This document shows positions 49,478-58,499 of a stretch of DNA of 64,000 nt, in pieces (position 1 is the first letter of the stretch; each line of letters starts with the position of its first letter). This DNA is from Cytophagaceae bacterium (GTDB taxonomy: Bacteria; Bacteroidota; Bacteroidia; Cytophagales; Cytophagaceae). Under the pieces are notes generated by a model. The model ran no database searches, was not told where the DNA came from, and saw only the letters and a program-made list of their open reading frames with translations. Both the position numbers and the translations under genes were made by a program. The stretch covers positions 1-64,000 of the forward strand of contig JAGKWN010000001.1 of the NCBI GenBank assembly GCA_021151805.1. Direction: 5' to 3'.

Positions 49478-49654
49478 ATGGCAAAAGTTAAAATTACTCA
49501 AGTTGTAAGTGCAATTAAAAAGACTGAAAACCAAAAAAGAGTATTAGCATCTTTAGGTTTAGGAAAAATTAATTCTACAGTTGAACAAGAACTTACACCT
49601 TCAATAAAAGGAATGCTAAATAAGGTAAATCATTTAGTAGTTGTTAGCGAGTAA
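49478..49654 (+). CDS. rpmD: Ribosomal protein L30
   Basis: A short gene of 58 residues, starting MAKVKITQVVSAIKKTENQK and ending LNKVNHLVVVSE. The SLGLGKINSTVEQ segment matches the conserved L30 LGL-K core. It lies in its standard place between rpsE (12 bases) and rplO (5 bases). The ATG follows TATAATC without a Shine-Dalgarno. Confidence 0.97.
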   Translation: MAKVKITQVVSAIKKTENQKRVLASLGLGKINSTVEQELTPSIKGMLNKVNHLVVVSE

Positions 49655-49659
49655 GCATT

Positions 49660-50112
49660 ATGAAATTACATACATTAAGACCTGCTAAAGGTTCTGTAAA
49701 AACATCGAAACGTATAGGTAGAGGTACTGGATCCGGCAGAGGAGGTACTTCAACTAAAGGTCATAAAGGAGCTAAATCCAGATCAGGTTATTCTTCTAAA
49801 ATTGGATTTGAAGGTGGTCAGATGCCATTACAGCGTCGTTTACCTAAATTCGGTTTTAAAAGCCTTAACAAAATCGAATTTAAGCCAATCAATCTTGATG
49901 AATTAGTTGAATTGATCGAGAAGACTGGTGCTTCAGTTGTAGATATAGCTTTAATGAACCAAAATGGTTTGATCGGTAAAAACGATAAAGTTAAGATCTT
50001 AGCTAGAGGCGAAGTGAAATCAATTAAAGCAGAAATTATTGCTCATGCATTTTCAGCGACAGCTTCTGAAGCTATTGCAGGTGCAGGCGGTAAAGTTACT
50101 CTTATAGGCTAA
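49660..50112 (+). CDS. rplO: Ribosomal protein L15
   Basis: 150 residues. KTSKRIGRGTGSGRGGTSTKGHKGAKSRSG is the basic Gly-rich N-terminal extension that threads into 23S rRNA; FEGGQMPLQRRLPKFGFK follows. The last base of its stop is the first base of secY. Confidence 0.99.
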   Translation: MKLHTLRPAKGSVKTSKRIGRGTGSGRGGTSTKGHKGAKSRSGYSSKIGFEGGQMPLQRRLPKFGFKSLNKIEFKPINLDELVELIEKTGASVVDIALMNQNGLIGKNDKVKILARGEVKSIKAEIIAHAFSATASEAIAGAGGKVTLIG

Positions 50113-51437
50113 TGAAGCGTTTCATTACTACTTTTAAGAATATATTCTCTATTGAAGAATTGCGTACGCGAATCTTCACAACCATCATGTTCCTAGTTAT
50201 GTTCAGACTAGGTTCATTTGTTGTTTTACCAGGTGTAGATCCTAGTAAACTTGACGAAGGTGGGAATTCAGAGGGTATTTTAGGTGTTATTAATACATTC
50301 TCAGGTGGTGCGTTCAATAACGTGTCTGTATTTGGGTTAGGTATAATGCCGTATATTTCAGCTTCAATTGTTTTACAACTATTGACATTCGCTGTTCCGT
50401 ATTTCCAACGTCTTCAAAAAGACGGTGAATCCGGAAGAAAGAAAATAAATCAGTATACAAGAATCCTGACAATTGTAATCACTGTCTTCCAATCAATAGC
50501 TTACCTAGCGGCAACTCTTGATAAAGATATGATCTACGAAGGAATGGACTCCCAATTCATGAACGCTGTGAGAATTATCACATTGATTTCAGGAACAATG
50601 TTCTGTATGTGGATTGGAGAGCGTATTACAGAAAAAGGAATTGGAAATGGTATCTCAATGCTGATCATGATTGGTATTGTATCGCGTTTACCATTTGCAT
50701 TAATGGCTGAAGTGCGTTCTAAAAACCTGGAAGGTGCTCTTCCATTATTGATTGAATTTGCAGCATTGTTCTTTGTAATTATGTTGGTGGTTCTTGTGCA
50801 GCAAGCTACAAGAAGAATTCCAATTCAATATACAAAACAAATAGCTGGGGGTAAGCAAGTAGTTGGTCAACGCCAATACTTACCGTTGAAATTGATTGCT
50901 GCGGGTGTAATGCCAATTATCTTTGCACAGTCAGTGATGTTCCTACCTGCAATCATCGGATCTTCATTTGCTGATACAAATGACTTTGCGAACTCTGTTG
51001 CAGCAACATTCAATGATCCTACTTCCTGGCAATATAACCTGTCATTTGCAACAATGATTATTCTCTTTACTTATTTCTATACTGCTATTACAGTTAATCC
51101 GAACTCAATTGCAGAAGATTTAAGAAGAAATGGTGGTTTTATTCCTAGTGTTAAGCCAGGAGCAGCAACATCGGAATATATTGATGATGTACTTACTAAA
51201 ATCACACTACCTGGATCTTTATTCTTAGCTGTGTTAGCCATTCTACCTGCATTTGCAAGTATGTCTGGAATTGAAAAGGAGTTTTCATACTTCTATGGCG
51301 GAACTTCTTTATTAATTATGATCGGTGTTGTTCTTGATACGCTTCAACAAATTGAAAGTTTCTTGTTGATGAAGCACTATGATGGAATGATGCAGACAGG
51401 AAGAGTTAAGGGAAGATTAGATACAGCTGCGGTTTAA
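50112..51437 (+). CDS. secY: Preprotein translocase subunit SecY
   Basis: 441 residues, about ten membrane spans. LGSFVVLPGVDPSKL, the GIMPYISASIVLQLL second helix and the GIGNGISMLIMIGIVSRLP segment are diagnostic; SEYIDDVLTKITLPGS and RVKGRLDTAAV lie at the C-terminal end. Channel of the Sec system with SecE (25635). It overlaps rplO by one base, and no adk gene lies between it and map. Confidence 0.99.
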   Translation: MKRFITTFKNIFSIEELRTRIFTTIMFLVMFRLGSFVVLPGVDPSKLDEGGNSEGILGVINTFSGGAFNNVSVFGLGIMPYISASIVLQLLTFAVPYFQRLQKDGESGRKKINQYTRILTIVITVFQSIAYLAATLDKDMIYEGMDSQFMNAVRIITLISGTMFCMWIGERITEKGIGNGISMLIMIGIVSRLPFALMAEVRSKNLEGALPLLIEFAALFFVIMLVVLVQQATRRIPIQYTKQIAGGKQVVGQRQYLPLKLIAAGVMPIIFAQSVMFLPAIIGSSFADTNDFANSVAATFNDPTSWQYNLSFATMIILFTYFYTAITVNPNSIAEDLRRNGGFIPSVKPGAATSEYIDDVLTKITLPGSLFLAVLAILPAFASMSGIEKEFSYFYGGTSLLIMIGVVLDTLQQIESFLLMKHYDGMMQTGRVKGRLDTAAV

Positions 51438-51443
51438 TATAAA

Positions 51444-52223
51444 ATGGCAGTAATTCATTACAAGTCTAATGAAGAGCTAGAGATTATTCGTGAAAGCGGA
51501 AAAATACTTGGAAAAGCTCATGCAGAAATTGCAAAAATCATTAGACCAGGAGTAAAAACGAGTGAATTAGATAAAATAGCTTATCAATTCATTGCTGATA
51601 ACGGAGGTATCCCTTCTTTTAAAGGCTACAATGGTTTCCCCTCCACGCTTTGTATATCTGTGAATGAAGTTGTTGTTCATGGTTTTCCAAGTGGATATGA
51701 ATTAAAAGATGGTGATATTATCTCTGTCGATTGTGGTGTAAAGTATAAAGGCTTCCATAGTGACTCTGCTTATACATACCCGGTTGGAAATGTGAAAGAA
51801 GAAGTTTTAAAACTGCTTCGAATTACAAAAGAGAGTTTATATAAAGGTATTGAACAAGCTGTTGCCGGTAATAGAATGGGTGACATTGGCTATGCAGTAC
51901 AATCGTTCGTTGAAAAAGAAGGTTATTCGGTTGTTAGGGAACTAGTTGGTCATGGATTAGGCAGAAGTCTCCATGAAAAGCCTGAGGTTCCTAATTACGG
52001 AAATAGGGGAAAAGGGCTAAAACTAGAAGAAAATCTGGTTATTGCCATTGAACCGATGATCAATCTGGGTAAAAAGAATGTAGTTCAGGAGAATGACGGC
52101 TGGACAATTCGGACCTATGATCGCATGCCTTCTGCACATTTCGAACATACGGTAGCAGTAAAAAAGGGAAAACCAGAAATTTTGACTACCTTTGAGTTTA
52201 TTGAACAAATTATTAATATTTAA
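51444..52223 (+). CDS. map: Methionine aminopeptidase, type I
   Basis: 259 residues. Metal ligands are visible in SVDCGVKYKGFHSDSAYT (two Asp), GHGLGRSLHEKPEVPNYG (His), IEPMI (Glu) and AHFEHTVAV (Glu). Short form without an N-terminal zinc or SH3 extension. It removes the initiator Met from new proteins, and its co-transcription with ribosomal genes is usual. Confidence 0.98.
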   Translation: MAVIHYKSNEELEIIRESGKILGKAHAEIAKIIRPGVKTSELDKIAYQFIADNGGIPSFKGYNGFPSTLCISVNEVVVHGFPSGYELKDGDIISVDCGVKYKGFHSDSAYTYPVGNVKEEVLKLLRITKESLYKGIEQAVAGNRMGDIGYAVQSFVEKEGYSVVRELVGHGLGRSLHEKPEVPNYGNRGKGLKLEENLVIAIEPMINLGKKNVVQENDGWTIRTYDRMPSAHFEHTVAVKKGKPEILTTFEFIEQIINI

Positions 52224-52231
52224 TTCATCGC

Positions 52232-52450
52232 ATGTCAAAGCAGGCATCAATTGAGCAGGATGGTAAAATATTAGAAGCATTATCAAACGCAATGTTTCGT
52301 GTAGAATTGAGTAATGGACATCAGGTTATTGCTCATATTTCAGGAAAAATGCGAATGAATTACATTAAGATATTGCCAGGGGATAAAGTAAGAATGGAAA
52401 TGTCTCCGTACGATTTGACTAAAGGAAGAATTGTATTTCGATATAAATAA
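52232..52450 (+). CDS. infA: Translation initiation factor IF-1
   Basis: 72 residues, single OB fold. SKQASIEQDGKILEALSNAMFRVEL and HISGKMRMNYIKILPGDKVRMEMSPYDLTKGRIVFRYK are near-invariant segments. Between map and rpmJ, as in many bacteria. Confidence 0.99.
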   Translation: MSKQASIEQDGKILEALSNAMFRVELSNGHQVIAHISGKMRMNYIKILPGDKVRMEMSPYDLTKGRIVFRYK

Positions 52451-52477
52451 TAATTAAACATATAAATCAACAAGACG

Positions 52478-52594
52478 ATGAAAGTAAAAACATCGATCAA
52501 AAAAAGAAGTGTAGATTGCAAAGTTGTCAGAAGACACGGCAAACTTCTAGTAATCAATAAGAAGAACCCTAGGTTCAAACAAAGACAAGGTTAA
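52478..52594 (+). CDS. rpmJ: Ribosomal protein L36, zinc-free type
   Basis: A 38-residue gene: MKVKTSIKKRSVDCKVVRR then HGKLLVINKKNPRFKQRQG. Of the zinc ligands in classic L36 (three Cys and one His), only one Cys (residue 14) remains; the His is replaced by Phe in NPRF. This is the C-minus form. It lies between infA and rpsM in its standard place. Confidence 0.97.
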   Translation: MKVKTSIKKRSVDCKVVRRHGKLLVINKKNPRFKQRQG

Positions 52595-52611
52595 TATAAT
52601 AGAATAATACT

Positions 52612-52989
52612 ATGGCAAGGATTTCTGGTGTTGATATTCCCGATAACAAAAGAGGTGAAGTTTCATTGACTTACATCTACGGTATTGGTCGTAATTCAGC
52701 TCAAAGTATTTTGACGAAAGCTGGTGTAAACTGGGATAAGAAGGTTAGTGAATGGAATGATGATGAAGCGAATGCAGTTCGTGCGATCATTGCTTCTGAA
52801 CACAAAACTGAAGGTGCTCTTAAGTCTGAAGTACAATTAAGTATTAAGCGTTTGATGGATATCGGCTGTTACAGAGGTCTTCGTCACAGAAAAGGATTAC
52901 CTGTACGTGGTCAGCGTACAAAAAACAACTGTCGTACTCGTAAGGGTAAGCGTAAAACAGTTGCAAACAAAAAGAAGGCAACTAAGTAG
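52612..52989 (+). CDS. rpsM: Ribosomal protein S13
   Basis: 125 residues. ARISGVDIPDNKRGEVSLTYIYGIGRNSAQSIL and RGLRHRKGLPVRGQRTKNNCRTRKG. Contacts P-site tRNA and S19. Confidence 0.99.
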   Translation: MARISGVDIPDNKRGEVSLTYIYGIGRNSAQSILTKAGVNWDKKVSEWNDDEANAVRAIIASEHKTEGALKSEVQLSIKRLMDIGCYRGLRHRKGLPVRGQRTKNNCRTRKGKRKTVANKKKATK

Positions 52990-53020
52990 TAATTACTGAA
53001 ACTGAAATTTAATTCAGAAT

Positions 53021-53428
53021 ATGGCTCAACAATCAACTGCCGCGAAAAGAAAAGATAAGGCTAAAAAAAGAATCGTAGTGATCGAACCAACAGGTCAGGT
53101 TCACATCAGGGCTTCTTTTAACAACATTATCATTTCTGTTACTAACAGTACAGGTCAAGTAATATCTTGGGCTTCTGCTGGTAAAATGGGATTCCGCGGA
53201 TCTAAAAAGAATACTCCTTACGCTGCTCAGGTTGCAGCGCAAAACTGTGCTCAGGTTGCCTTTGAAGGTGGCATGAGAAAGTGTGAAGTTTTTGTAAAAG
53301 GACCAGGCTCAGGTAGAGAGTCTGCAATTCGCACCATCCAAAATGCTGGTATCGAAGTGTTAACAATCAAAGATGTTACACCAATGCCACATAACGGATG
53401 CAGACCTCCTAAAAAGAGAAGAGTCTAA
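53021..53428 (+). CDS. rpsK: Ribosomal protein S11
   Basis: 135 residues. [40 protein letters not shown] and the invariant C-terminal [16 protein letters not shown]. In the 30S platform by the mRNA exit. Confidence 0.99.
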
Positions 53429-53461
53429 TTATTTTAATTGAACATTAATAGTTAATAAGAA

Positions 53462-54067
53462 ATGGCACGTTATACTGGCCCTAGAACTAGAATCTCGAGA
53501 AGATTTGGTGAGCCTGTAATGGGAGATAGCAAAGCGCTTCAAAAGAAGAACTATGCACCCGGAATGCACGGTAGAAATAAAAAAAGAAAACAATCTGAAT
53601 ATTCTATTCAGTTGAAAGAAAAGCAAAAAGCTAAATACACTTACGGTGTATTGGAAAGACAATTTGCTAAAACTTTTGACACTGCAGCAAGAAAGCAAGG
53701 TATCACTGGTGAAAACCTTTTGAAAATGCTTGAAGCTCGTTTAGATAACACAGTTTACCGTTTAGGTATCGCTACATCTAGAAGAGCTGCTCGTCAACTT
53801 GTAATTCACAAACATATTGTTGTGAACGGTGATGTAGTTAACATTCCTTCATACCAATTAAAACCTGGCGATCAGCTAGGTGTTCGTGAGAAATCAAAAT
53901 CACTTGAAGCAATTACAGATAGCCTTTCTACTCAATCAGCTAAGAAATTTACTTGGTTAGAGTGGGATCAAGCTAGCATGTTAGGTAAATTTGTAACTTA
54001 CCCTCAACGTGAAGAAATTCCTGAAAACATCCAGGAACAACTGATTGTCGAGTTGTACTCTAAATAA
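53462..54067 (+). CDS. rpsD: Ribosomal protein S4
   Basis: 201 residues. The N-terminal part ARYTGPRTRISRRFGEPV lacks the zinc-binding cysteines some species have. The S4 RNA-binding domain (LDNTVYRLGIATSRRAARQLVIHKHIVVNGDVVNIPSYQLKPGD, in the conserved order) is complete. 16S assembly initiator; in E. coli it represses the alpha operon. Confidence 0.99.
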   Translation: MARYTGPRTRISRRFGEPVMGDSKALQKKNYAPGMHGRNKKRKQSEYSIQLKEKQKAKYTYGVLERQFAKTFDTAARKQGITGENLLKMLEARLDNTVYRLGIATSRRAARQLVIHKHIVVNGDVVNIPSYQLKPGDQLGVREKSKSLEAITDSLSTQSAKKFTWLEWDQASMLGKFVTYPQREEIPENIQEQLIVELYSK

Positions 54068-54095
54068 TAAATAAACATAATCTAACTATATATTT

Positions 54096-55085
54096 ATGTC
54101 TATTCTTTCTTTTCAAATGCCAGAAAAAGTGGTTATGGAAAAAGCAGACGATTTCCATGGTCTGTTTGAATTCAAACCTCTTGAAAAAGGATATGGTGTA
54201 ACTATCGGTAATGCTTTAAGAAGAATTTTATTATCTTCTCTTGAAGGTTATGCGATCACTGGAATTAAAGTTCCTGGTGTGTTACATGAGTTCTCTACAA
54301 TTCCTGGCGTAAGGGAAGATGTAACTGAGATTATCCTGAACCTTAAACAAGTTCGTTTCAAAAAGATTTCTGACGTGAACGAAAATAAAATCGTTGTTAG
54401 CATCAAGAAACAAGCTTCTTTCAAGGCTGGTGATATTGCTAAGTTTACTTCTGCTTATCAAATCTTAAACCCGGAATTATTGATCTGCAACGTAGATTCT
54501 AATTCTAACTTTGATATCGAGTTAACACTTGAAAAAGGTCGTGGTTATTTGCCAGCAGAAGAAAATAAACCAGCAGAACAAATCTTTGGTTATATTCCAA
54601 TCGATGCAATTTTTACACCAATCAAAAATGTAAAATACAGCGTTGAGAATACAAGGGTAGAACAAAGAACGGATTACGAAAAACTAATTCTTGAAATATT
54701 AACTGACGGATCTATCCATCCTGAAGATGCATTGAAAGGTGCTGCTAATATTTTAATTAAACACTTCATGCTATTCTCAGATCAAACAATGACGTTTGAA
54801 GCTGTTAAAGCTGAAGAAGAAGAGACTGTAGATGAAGAATTCTTGCACATGAGAAAACTTCTGAAAACTTCTCTGGCTGATCTAGACTTGTCTGTACGTG
54901 CTTACAACTGTTTAAAGGCTGCAGATATCAAAACATTGGGAGAGCTTGCTACTCTTGATATTTCTGATATGATGAAGTTCCGTAACTTTGGTAAGAAGTC
55001 TCTTAACGAGTTAGAACAGTTAATAATTGATAAAAACTTATCCTTTGGAATGGATACGGCTAAGTACAAACTTGACGAGGATTAA
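54096..55085 (+). CDS. rpoA: RNA polymerase alpha subunit
   Basis: 329 residues. The N-terminal assembly domain has FKPLEKGYGVTIGNALRRILLSSLEG and PGVREDVTEIILNLK; the C-terminal domain begins near residue 255 with two helix-hairpin-helix motifs (VRAYNCLKAADIKTLGELATL, KFRNFGKKSLNELEQ). Encoded between rpsD and rplQ, the standard alpha operon order. Confidence 0.99.
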   Translation: MSILSFQMPEKVVMEKADDFHGLFEFKPLEKGYGVTIGNALRRILLSSLEGYAITGIKVPGVLHEFSTIPGVREDVTEIILNLKQVRFKKISDVNENKIVVSIKKQASFKAGDIAKFTSAYQILNPELLICNVDSNSNFDIELTLEKGRGYLPAEENKPAEQIFGYIPIDAIFTPIKNVKYSVENTRVEQRTDYEKLILEILTDGSIHPEDALKGAANILIKHFMLFSDQTMTFEAVKAEEEETVDEEFLHMRKLLKTSLADLDLSVRAYNCLKAADIKTLGELATLDISDMMKFRNFGKKSLNELEQLIIDKNLSFGMDTAKYKLDED

Positions 55086-55090
55086 TCGCA

Positions 55091-55558
55091 ATGAGACACG
55101 GTAAAAAAGACAATCACCTAGGTAGAACAGTAACTCACAGAAGAGCTTTATTATCAAACATGGCTTCTTCTCTGATTCTTCATAAAAGAATTTCTACTAC
55201 AGTTCCTAAGGCTAAGGAATTAAGAAAATATGTTGAGCCATTGATTACTAAGGCGAAAGCAGATTCTACGCACAGTAGAAGAACGGTTTTCTCTTATCTT
55301 CAGAATAAGGATTCAGTAAAAGAACTATTTGATAATGTTGTTGACAAAATCGCAGCAAGACCAGGTGGATACACTAGAATCTTAAAAACAGGTGCTCGTA
55401 TTGGCGATAATGCTGATATGTGTATCATTGAATTAGTTGATTACAATGAAACTTACGTAAAAGAATCTGAAGTCAAAGTTGCTAAGAGAACTCGTCGTTC
55501 TTCAGCTGCTAAAAAAGATGATTCTTCAGAATCAACAGGTACTGAACCACAAGCATAA
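55091..55558 (+). CDS. rplQ: Ribosomal protein L17
   Basis: 155 residues; the core ends near 125 and a Ser/Ala/acidic tail of about 30 residues follows (SSAAKKDDSSESTGTEPQA). MRHGKKDNHLGRTVTHRRALLSNMASSLI is diagnostic. Last gene of the ribosomal cluster, followed by a terminator. Confidence 0.98.
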   Translation: MRHGKKDNHLGRTVTHRRALLSNMASSLILHKRISTTVPKAKELRKYVEPLITKAKADSTHSRRTVFSYLQNKDSVKELFDNVVDKIAARPGGYTRILKTGARIGDNADMCIIELVDYNETYVKESEVKVAKRTRRSSAAKKDDSSESTGTEPQA

Positions 55559-55595
55559 TGCTAACACAGCACAAATGTTTAATAATATCTTAAAT

Positions 55596-55629
55596 AAAAA
55601 AGGATTTGACTTTTGTTGAATCCTTTTTT
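55596..55629 (+). terminator. Terminator of the ribosomal cluster
   Basis: GGATTTGAC and GTTGAATCC pair over 9 bp (two G-T pairs) around loop TTTT, with an A-tract before and a T-tract after. Confidence 0.88.
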
Positions 55630-55656
55630 ATTTTGTCTAAATTCAACTCATAAAGA

Positions 55657-56757
55657 ATGAAACTCCACGAACAAAAAGAAGCATACTTAATGCTTGAAGA
55701 TGGTACCTGGTACAAAGGAATTGCAGTTGGTAAAATCGGGACTACTTCAGGGGAGATTTGTTTTAATACAGGGATGACCGGGTATCAGGAAATCTATACC
55801 GACCCTTCGTATTATGGTCAAATCATTGTAAATACAACCAGTCATATTGGTAATTATGGTGTTAAAGAAGATGAGCAGGAATCCAATGGAGTTAAATTCA
55901 GCGGATTGGTTTGCAGAAACTTCTCCGAAATGTTTTCAAGAAAGGATGCAGACGGTTCATTGCAAGCATACTTTGAGAAAAACAATATTGTAGGAATCAG
56001 TGACATTGATACACGCGAATTGGTAAGACATATCCGTAAAGCTGGTAAAACAATGAATGCTGTGATCTCTTCTGAGATCCTGGATGTTGAGAAACTTAAG
56101 CAGGAAGTAAAGAATGTACCTTCAATGAAAGGGCTTGAGCTTTCCAGCAAAGTATCTACAAAAGAAAGTTATTTTTTAGGCAATCCGGATGCTAAATATA
56201 AAGTAGCAGTATTGGATTTAGGAGTTAAAACGAATATCCTTAGAAACCTTACTGAAAGAAATTGTTACCTGAAAGTTTTCCCTGCGAAAACTACATATGC
56301 TGAAATGCAGCAGTGGGCTCCGAATGGATACTTCATCTCTAACGGTCCTGGAGATCCTGCAGTAACAAGCTATGCGATTGATACAGTAAAAAATATCCTG
56401 TCTGATAATAAACCAATGTTTGGTATTTGCTTAGGTCACCAGATTCTGGCTGAAGCAAACGGAATTCCAACTTATAAAATGCCAAATGGCCATAGAGGTT
56501 TGAATCATCCGGTAAAAAACTTAATTTCGGGCTTGTCAGAAATTACTTCACAAAACCATGGTTTTGCTGTGGATGCGAATGCGGTACCTAAAGACAGCAA
56601 TGTGGAGATTACACACATTAATCTTAACGATAACACAGTAGAAGGCATCCGTCTGAAAGACAAAAATGCATTCTCTGTTCAGTATCACCCGGAGTCTTCT
56701 CCAGGGCCACATGATTCCAGATACTTATTCGACCAATTTGTATCAAACTTAAACTAG
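55657..56757 (+). CDS. carA: Carbamoyl-phosphate synthase small subunit
   Basis: 366-residue glutaminase subunit that feeds ammonia to CarB for arginine and pyrimidine synthesis. N-terminal EDGTWYKGIAVGKIGTTSGEICFNTGMTGYQEI; class I amidotransferase domain with nucleophile Cys258 in FGICLGHQILA and catalytic His/Glu in QYHPESSPGPHDS. carB is not in the window, so the large subunit must be encoded elsewhere. It lies between the ribosomal cluster and eno. Confidence 0.98.
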   Translation: MKLHEQKEAYLMLEDGTWYKGIAVGKIGTTSGEICFNTGMTGYQEIYTDPSYYGQIIVNTTSHIGNYGVKEDEQESNGVKFSGLVCRNFSEMFSRKDADGSLQAYFEKNNIVGISDIDTRELVRHIRKAGKTMNAVISSEILDVEKLKQEVKNVPSMKGLELSSKVSTKESYFLGNPDAKYKVAVLDLGVKTNILRNLTERNCYLKVFPAKTTYAEMQQWAPNGYFISNGPGDPAVTSYAIDTVKNILSDNKPMFGICLGHQILAEANGIPTYKMPNGHRGLNHPVKNLISGLSEITSQNHGFAVDANAVPKDSNVEITHINLNDNTVEGIRLKDKNAFSVQYHPESSPGPHDSRYLFDQFVSNLN

Positions 56758-56787
56758 TATATTAAATTAATTTAACATAAAACGAAA

Positions 56788-58071
56788 ATGAGCTTAATAG
56801 AAGAAATCGTTGCGCGTCAGATTTTTGACTCAAGAGGAAATCCTACGATCGAAGTAGATGTAATTACGGAAAATGGTTTAATCGGTAGAGCAGCAGTTCC
56901 ATCTGGTGCATCAACTGGTAAACATGAAGCAGTTGAGTTGAGAGATAATGACAAATCAATCTACATGGGCAAAAGCGTTTTAAAAGCTGTTGCAAACGTA
57001 AATGATATCATTGCTCCTGAATTGATCGGTTCTCATGTATTTGAGCAAAACCTGATAGATCGTTTAATGATTGATTTAGATGGTACTCCAAACAAAGGTA
57101 AATTAGGTGCTAACGCAATTTTAGGTGTTTCTTTAGCATTAGCTAAAGCAGCAGCTCAGGAAGCGGGCTTACCATTATATAGATATGTAGGTGGTGTTAG
57201 TGCTAACACATTGCCTGTACCAATGATGAACATCATCAACGGTGGTTCTCATGCTGATAACTCAATCGATTTCCAGGAGTTTATGATTATGCCAACAGGT
57301 GCTAAATCATTTACTGAGGCTATGCGTATGGGTTCTGAGATTTTCCATAATCTTGCAAAAGTATTGAAATCAAAAGGCATGTCTACAAACGTAGGTGATG
57401 AAGGTGGTTTCGCTCCAAACATCGCTTCTAACGAAGACGCTTTAAAAACTGTTATCCAGGCAATCGAAGCTGCAGGTTACAGACCAGGTGAAGATGTTAT
57501 GATTGCATTTGATGCTGCTTCTTCTGAATTCTACGATGCAGAAACTAAATTGTATCACTTCAAAAAATCAACTGGTGATAAGTTAACATCTTCTCAGATG
57601 GCTTCTTATTGGGCTGATTTAGTTAAGCGTTATCCAATCGTATCTATCGAAGATGGTATGGATGAAGATGACTGGGCTGGTTGGGCTGAATTAACTAAAC
57701 TAGTAGGTGATAAAGTTCAGTTAGTAGGTGATGACTTGTTCGTAACAAACGTAAGCCGTTTACAGCAAGGTATCGATCAAGGAATTGCTAACTCAATCCT
57801 TGTAAAAGTTAACCAAATCGGTTCTTTAACTGAAACAATCTCTGCTGTTAACTTAGCGAAGAGAAATTCATATACTTCAGTAATGTCTCACCGTTCAGGT
57901 GAAACAGAAGACAATACAATTGCTGATTTAGCGGTTGCATTGAACTGCGGTCAAATCAAAACGGGCTCTTGCTCTCGTTCTGATCGTATGGCTAAATACA
58001 ATCAATTATTACGTATTGAAGAAGAGTTGGGCGAAGCTGCATACTTCCCTGGCAAGAACATGCGTAAGTAA
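56788..58071 (+). CDS. eno: Enolase
   Basis: 427 residues. Converts 2-phosphoglycerate to phosphoenolpyruvate. GASTGKHEAVELRD, the INGGSHADNSIDFQEFMI loop, SIEDGMDEDDWAGW and QLVGDDLFVTN give the metal ligands, and VMSHRSGETEDNTIADLAVAL is the family signature. Codon use is as biased as in the ribosomal genes. A terminator follows. Confidence 0.99.
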   Translation: MSLIEEIVARQIFDSRGNPTIEVDVITENGLIGRAAVPSGASTGKHEAVELRDNDKSIYMGKSVLKAVANVNDIIAPELIGSHVFEQNLIDRLMIDLDGTPNKGKLGANAILGVSLALAKAAAQEAGLPLYRYVGGVSANTLPVPMMNIINGGSHADNSIDFQEFMIMPTGAKSFTEAMRMGSEIFHNLAKVLKSKGMSTNVGDEGGFAPNIASNEDALKTVIQAIEAAGYRPGEDVMIAFDAASSEFYDAETKLYHFKKSTGDKLTSSQMASYWADLVKRYPIVSIEDGMDEDDWAGWAELTKLVGDKVQLVGDDLFVTNVSRLQQGIDQGIANSILVKVNQIGSLTETISAVNLAKRNSYTSVMSHRSGETEDNTIADLAVALNCGQIKTGSCSRSDRMAKYNQLLRIEEELGEAAYFPGKNMRK

Positions 58072-58078
58072 TATAACT

Positions 58079-58111
58079 AAAGGTCCCGCTATTAGCGGGA
58101 CCTTTTTTTTT
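58079..58111 (+). terminator. Terminator of eno
   Basis: GGTCCCGCT, loop ATT, AGCGGGACC, then a run of nine T residues: a textbook intrinsic terminator. Confidence 0.96.
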
Positions 58112-58123
58112 GTAAATTGCAGT

Positions 58124-58432
58124 ATGAAAATACTTGAATGGACAAAAACACTTCCTCCCATCTTTAGGAATTTTTTCTTCCTATTCTCTATGGCATTTAT
58201 TATTTGGATGATTTTTTTTGATTCAAATGATTTGATAAGCCAATACAAAATGAACAGTCAGTACAATGCTCAGTTAAATGAAAAGGAATATTATGAGCAG
58301 AAAATACTTGAAGTAAAAGCCGAACAGGAAGCTTTACTGAAAGATAAAGTAAAGCTTGAAAAATTTGCCCGTGAGCATTACTTAATGAAAAAGCCAACAG
58401 AGGATATATACATTCTTGTTGAAGAAGAATAG
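58124..58432 (+). CDS. FtsB/DivIC-like septum formation protein
   Basis: A 102-residue protein: short cytoplasmic lead, one membrane span (about residues 17-33, FFFLFSMAFIIWMIFF), then a coiled-coil (about 45-80, NEKEYYEQKILEVKAEQEALLKDKVKLEKFAREHYLMKK) with the family's ending in EDIYILVEEE. Start at ATG 58124; the frame is open further upstream through the eno terminator, but that part is not coding. Likely partner of FtsL and FtsQ at the division site. It lies 67 bases before a penicillin-binding protein gene. Confidence 0.9.
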   Translation: MKILEWTKTLPPIFRNFFFLFSMAFIIWMIFFDSNDLISQYKMNSQYNAQLNEKEYYEQKILEVKAEQEALLKDKVKLEKFAREHYLMKKPTEDIYILVEEE

Positions 58433-58499
58433 TCGCCGTTAATTTCTCACCTTACTATCTTAATGCCTGAGGGCATTTGTACAACCATCATTAGTTGAC

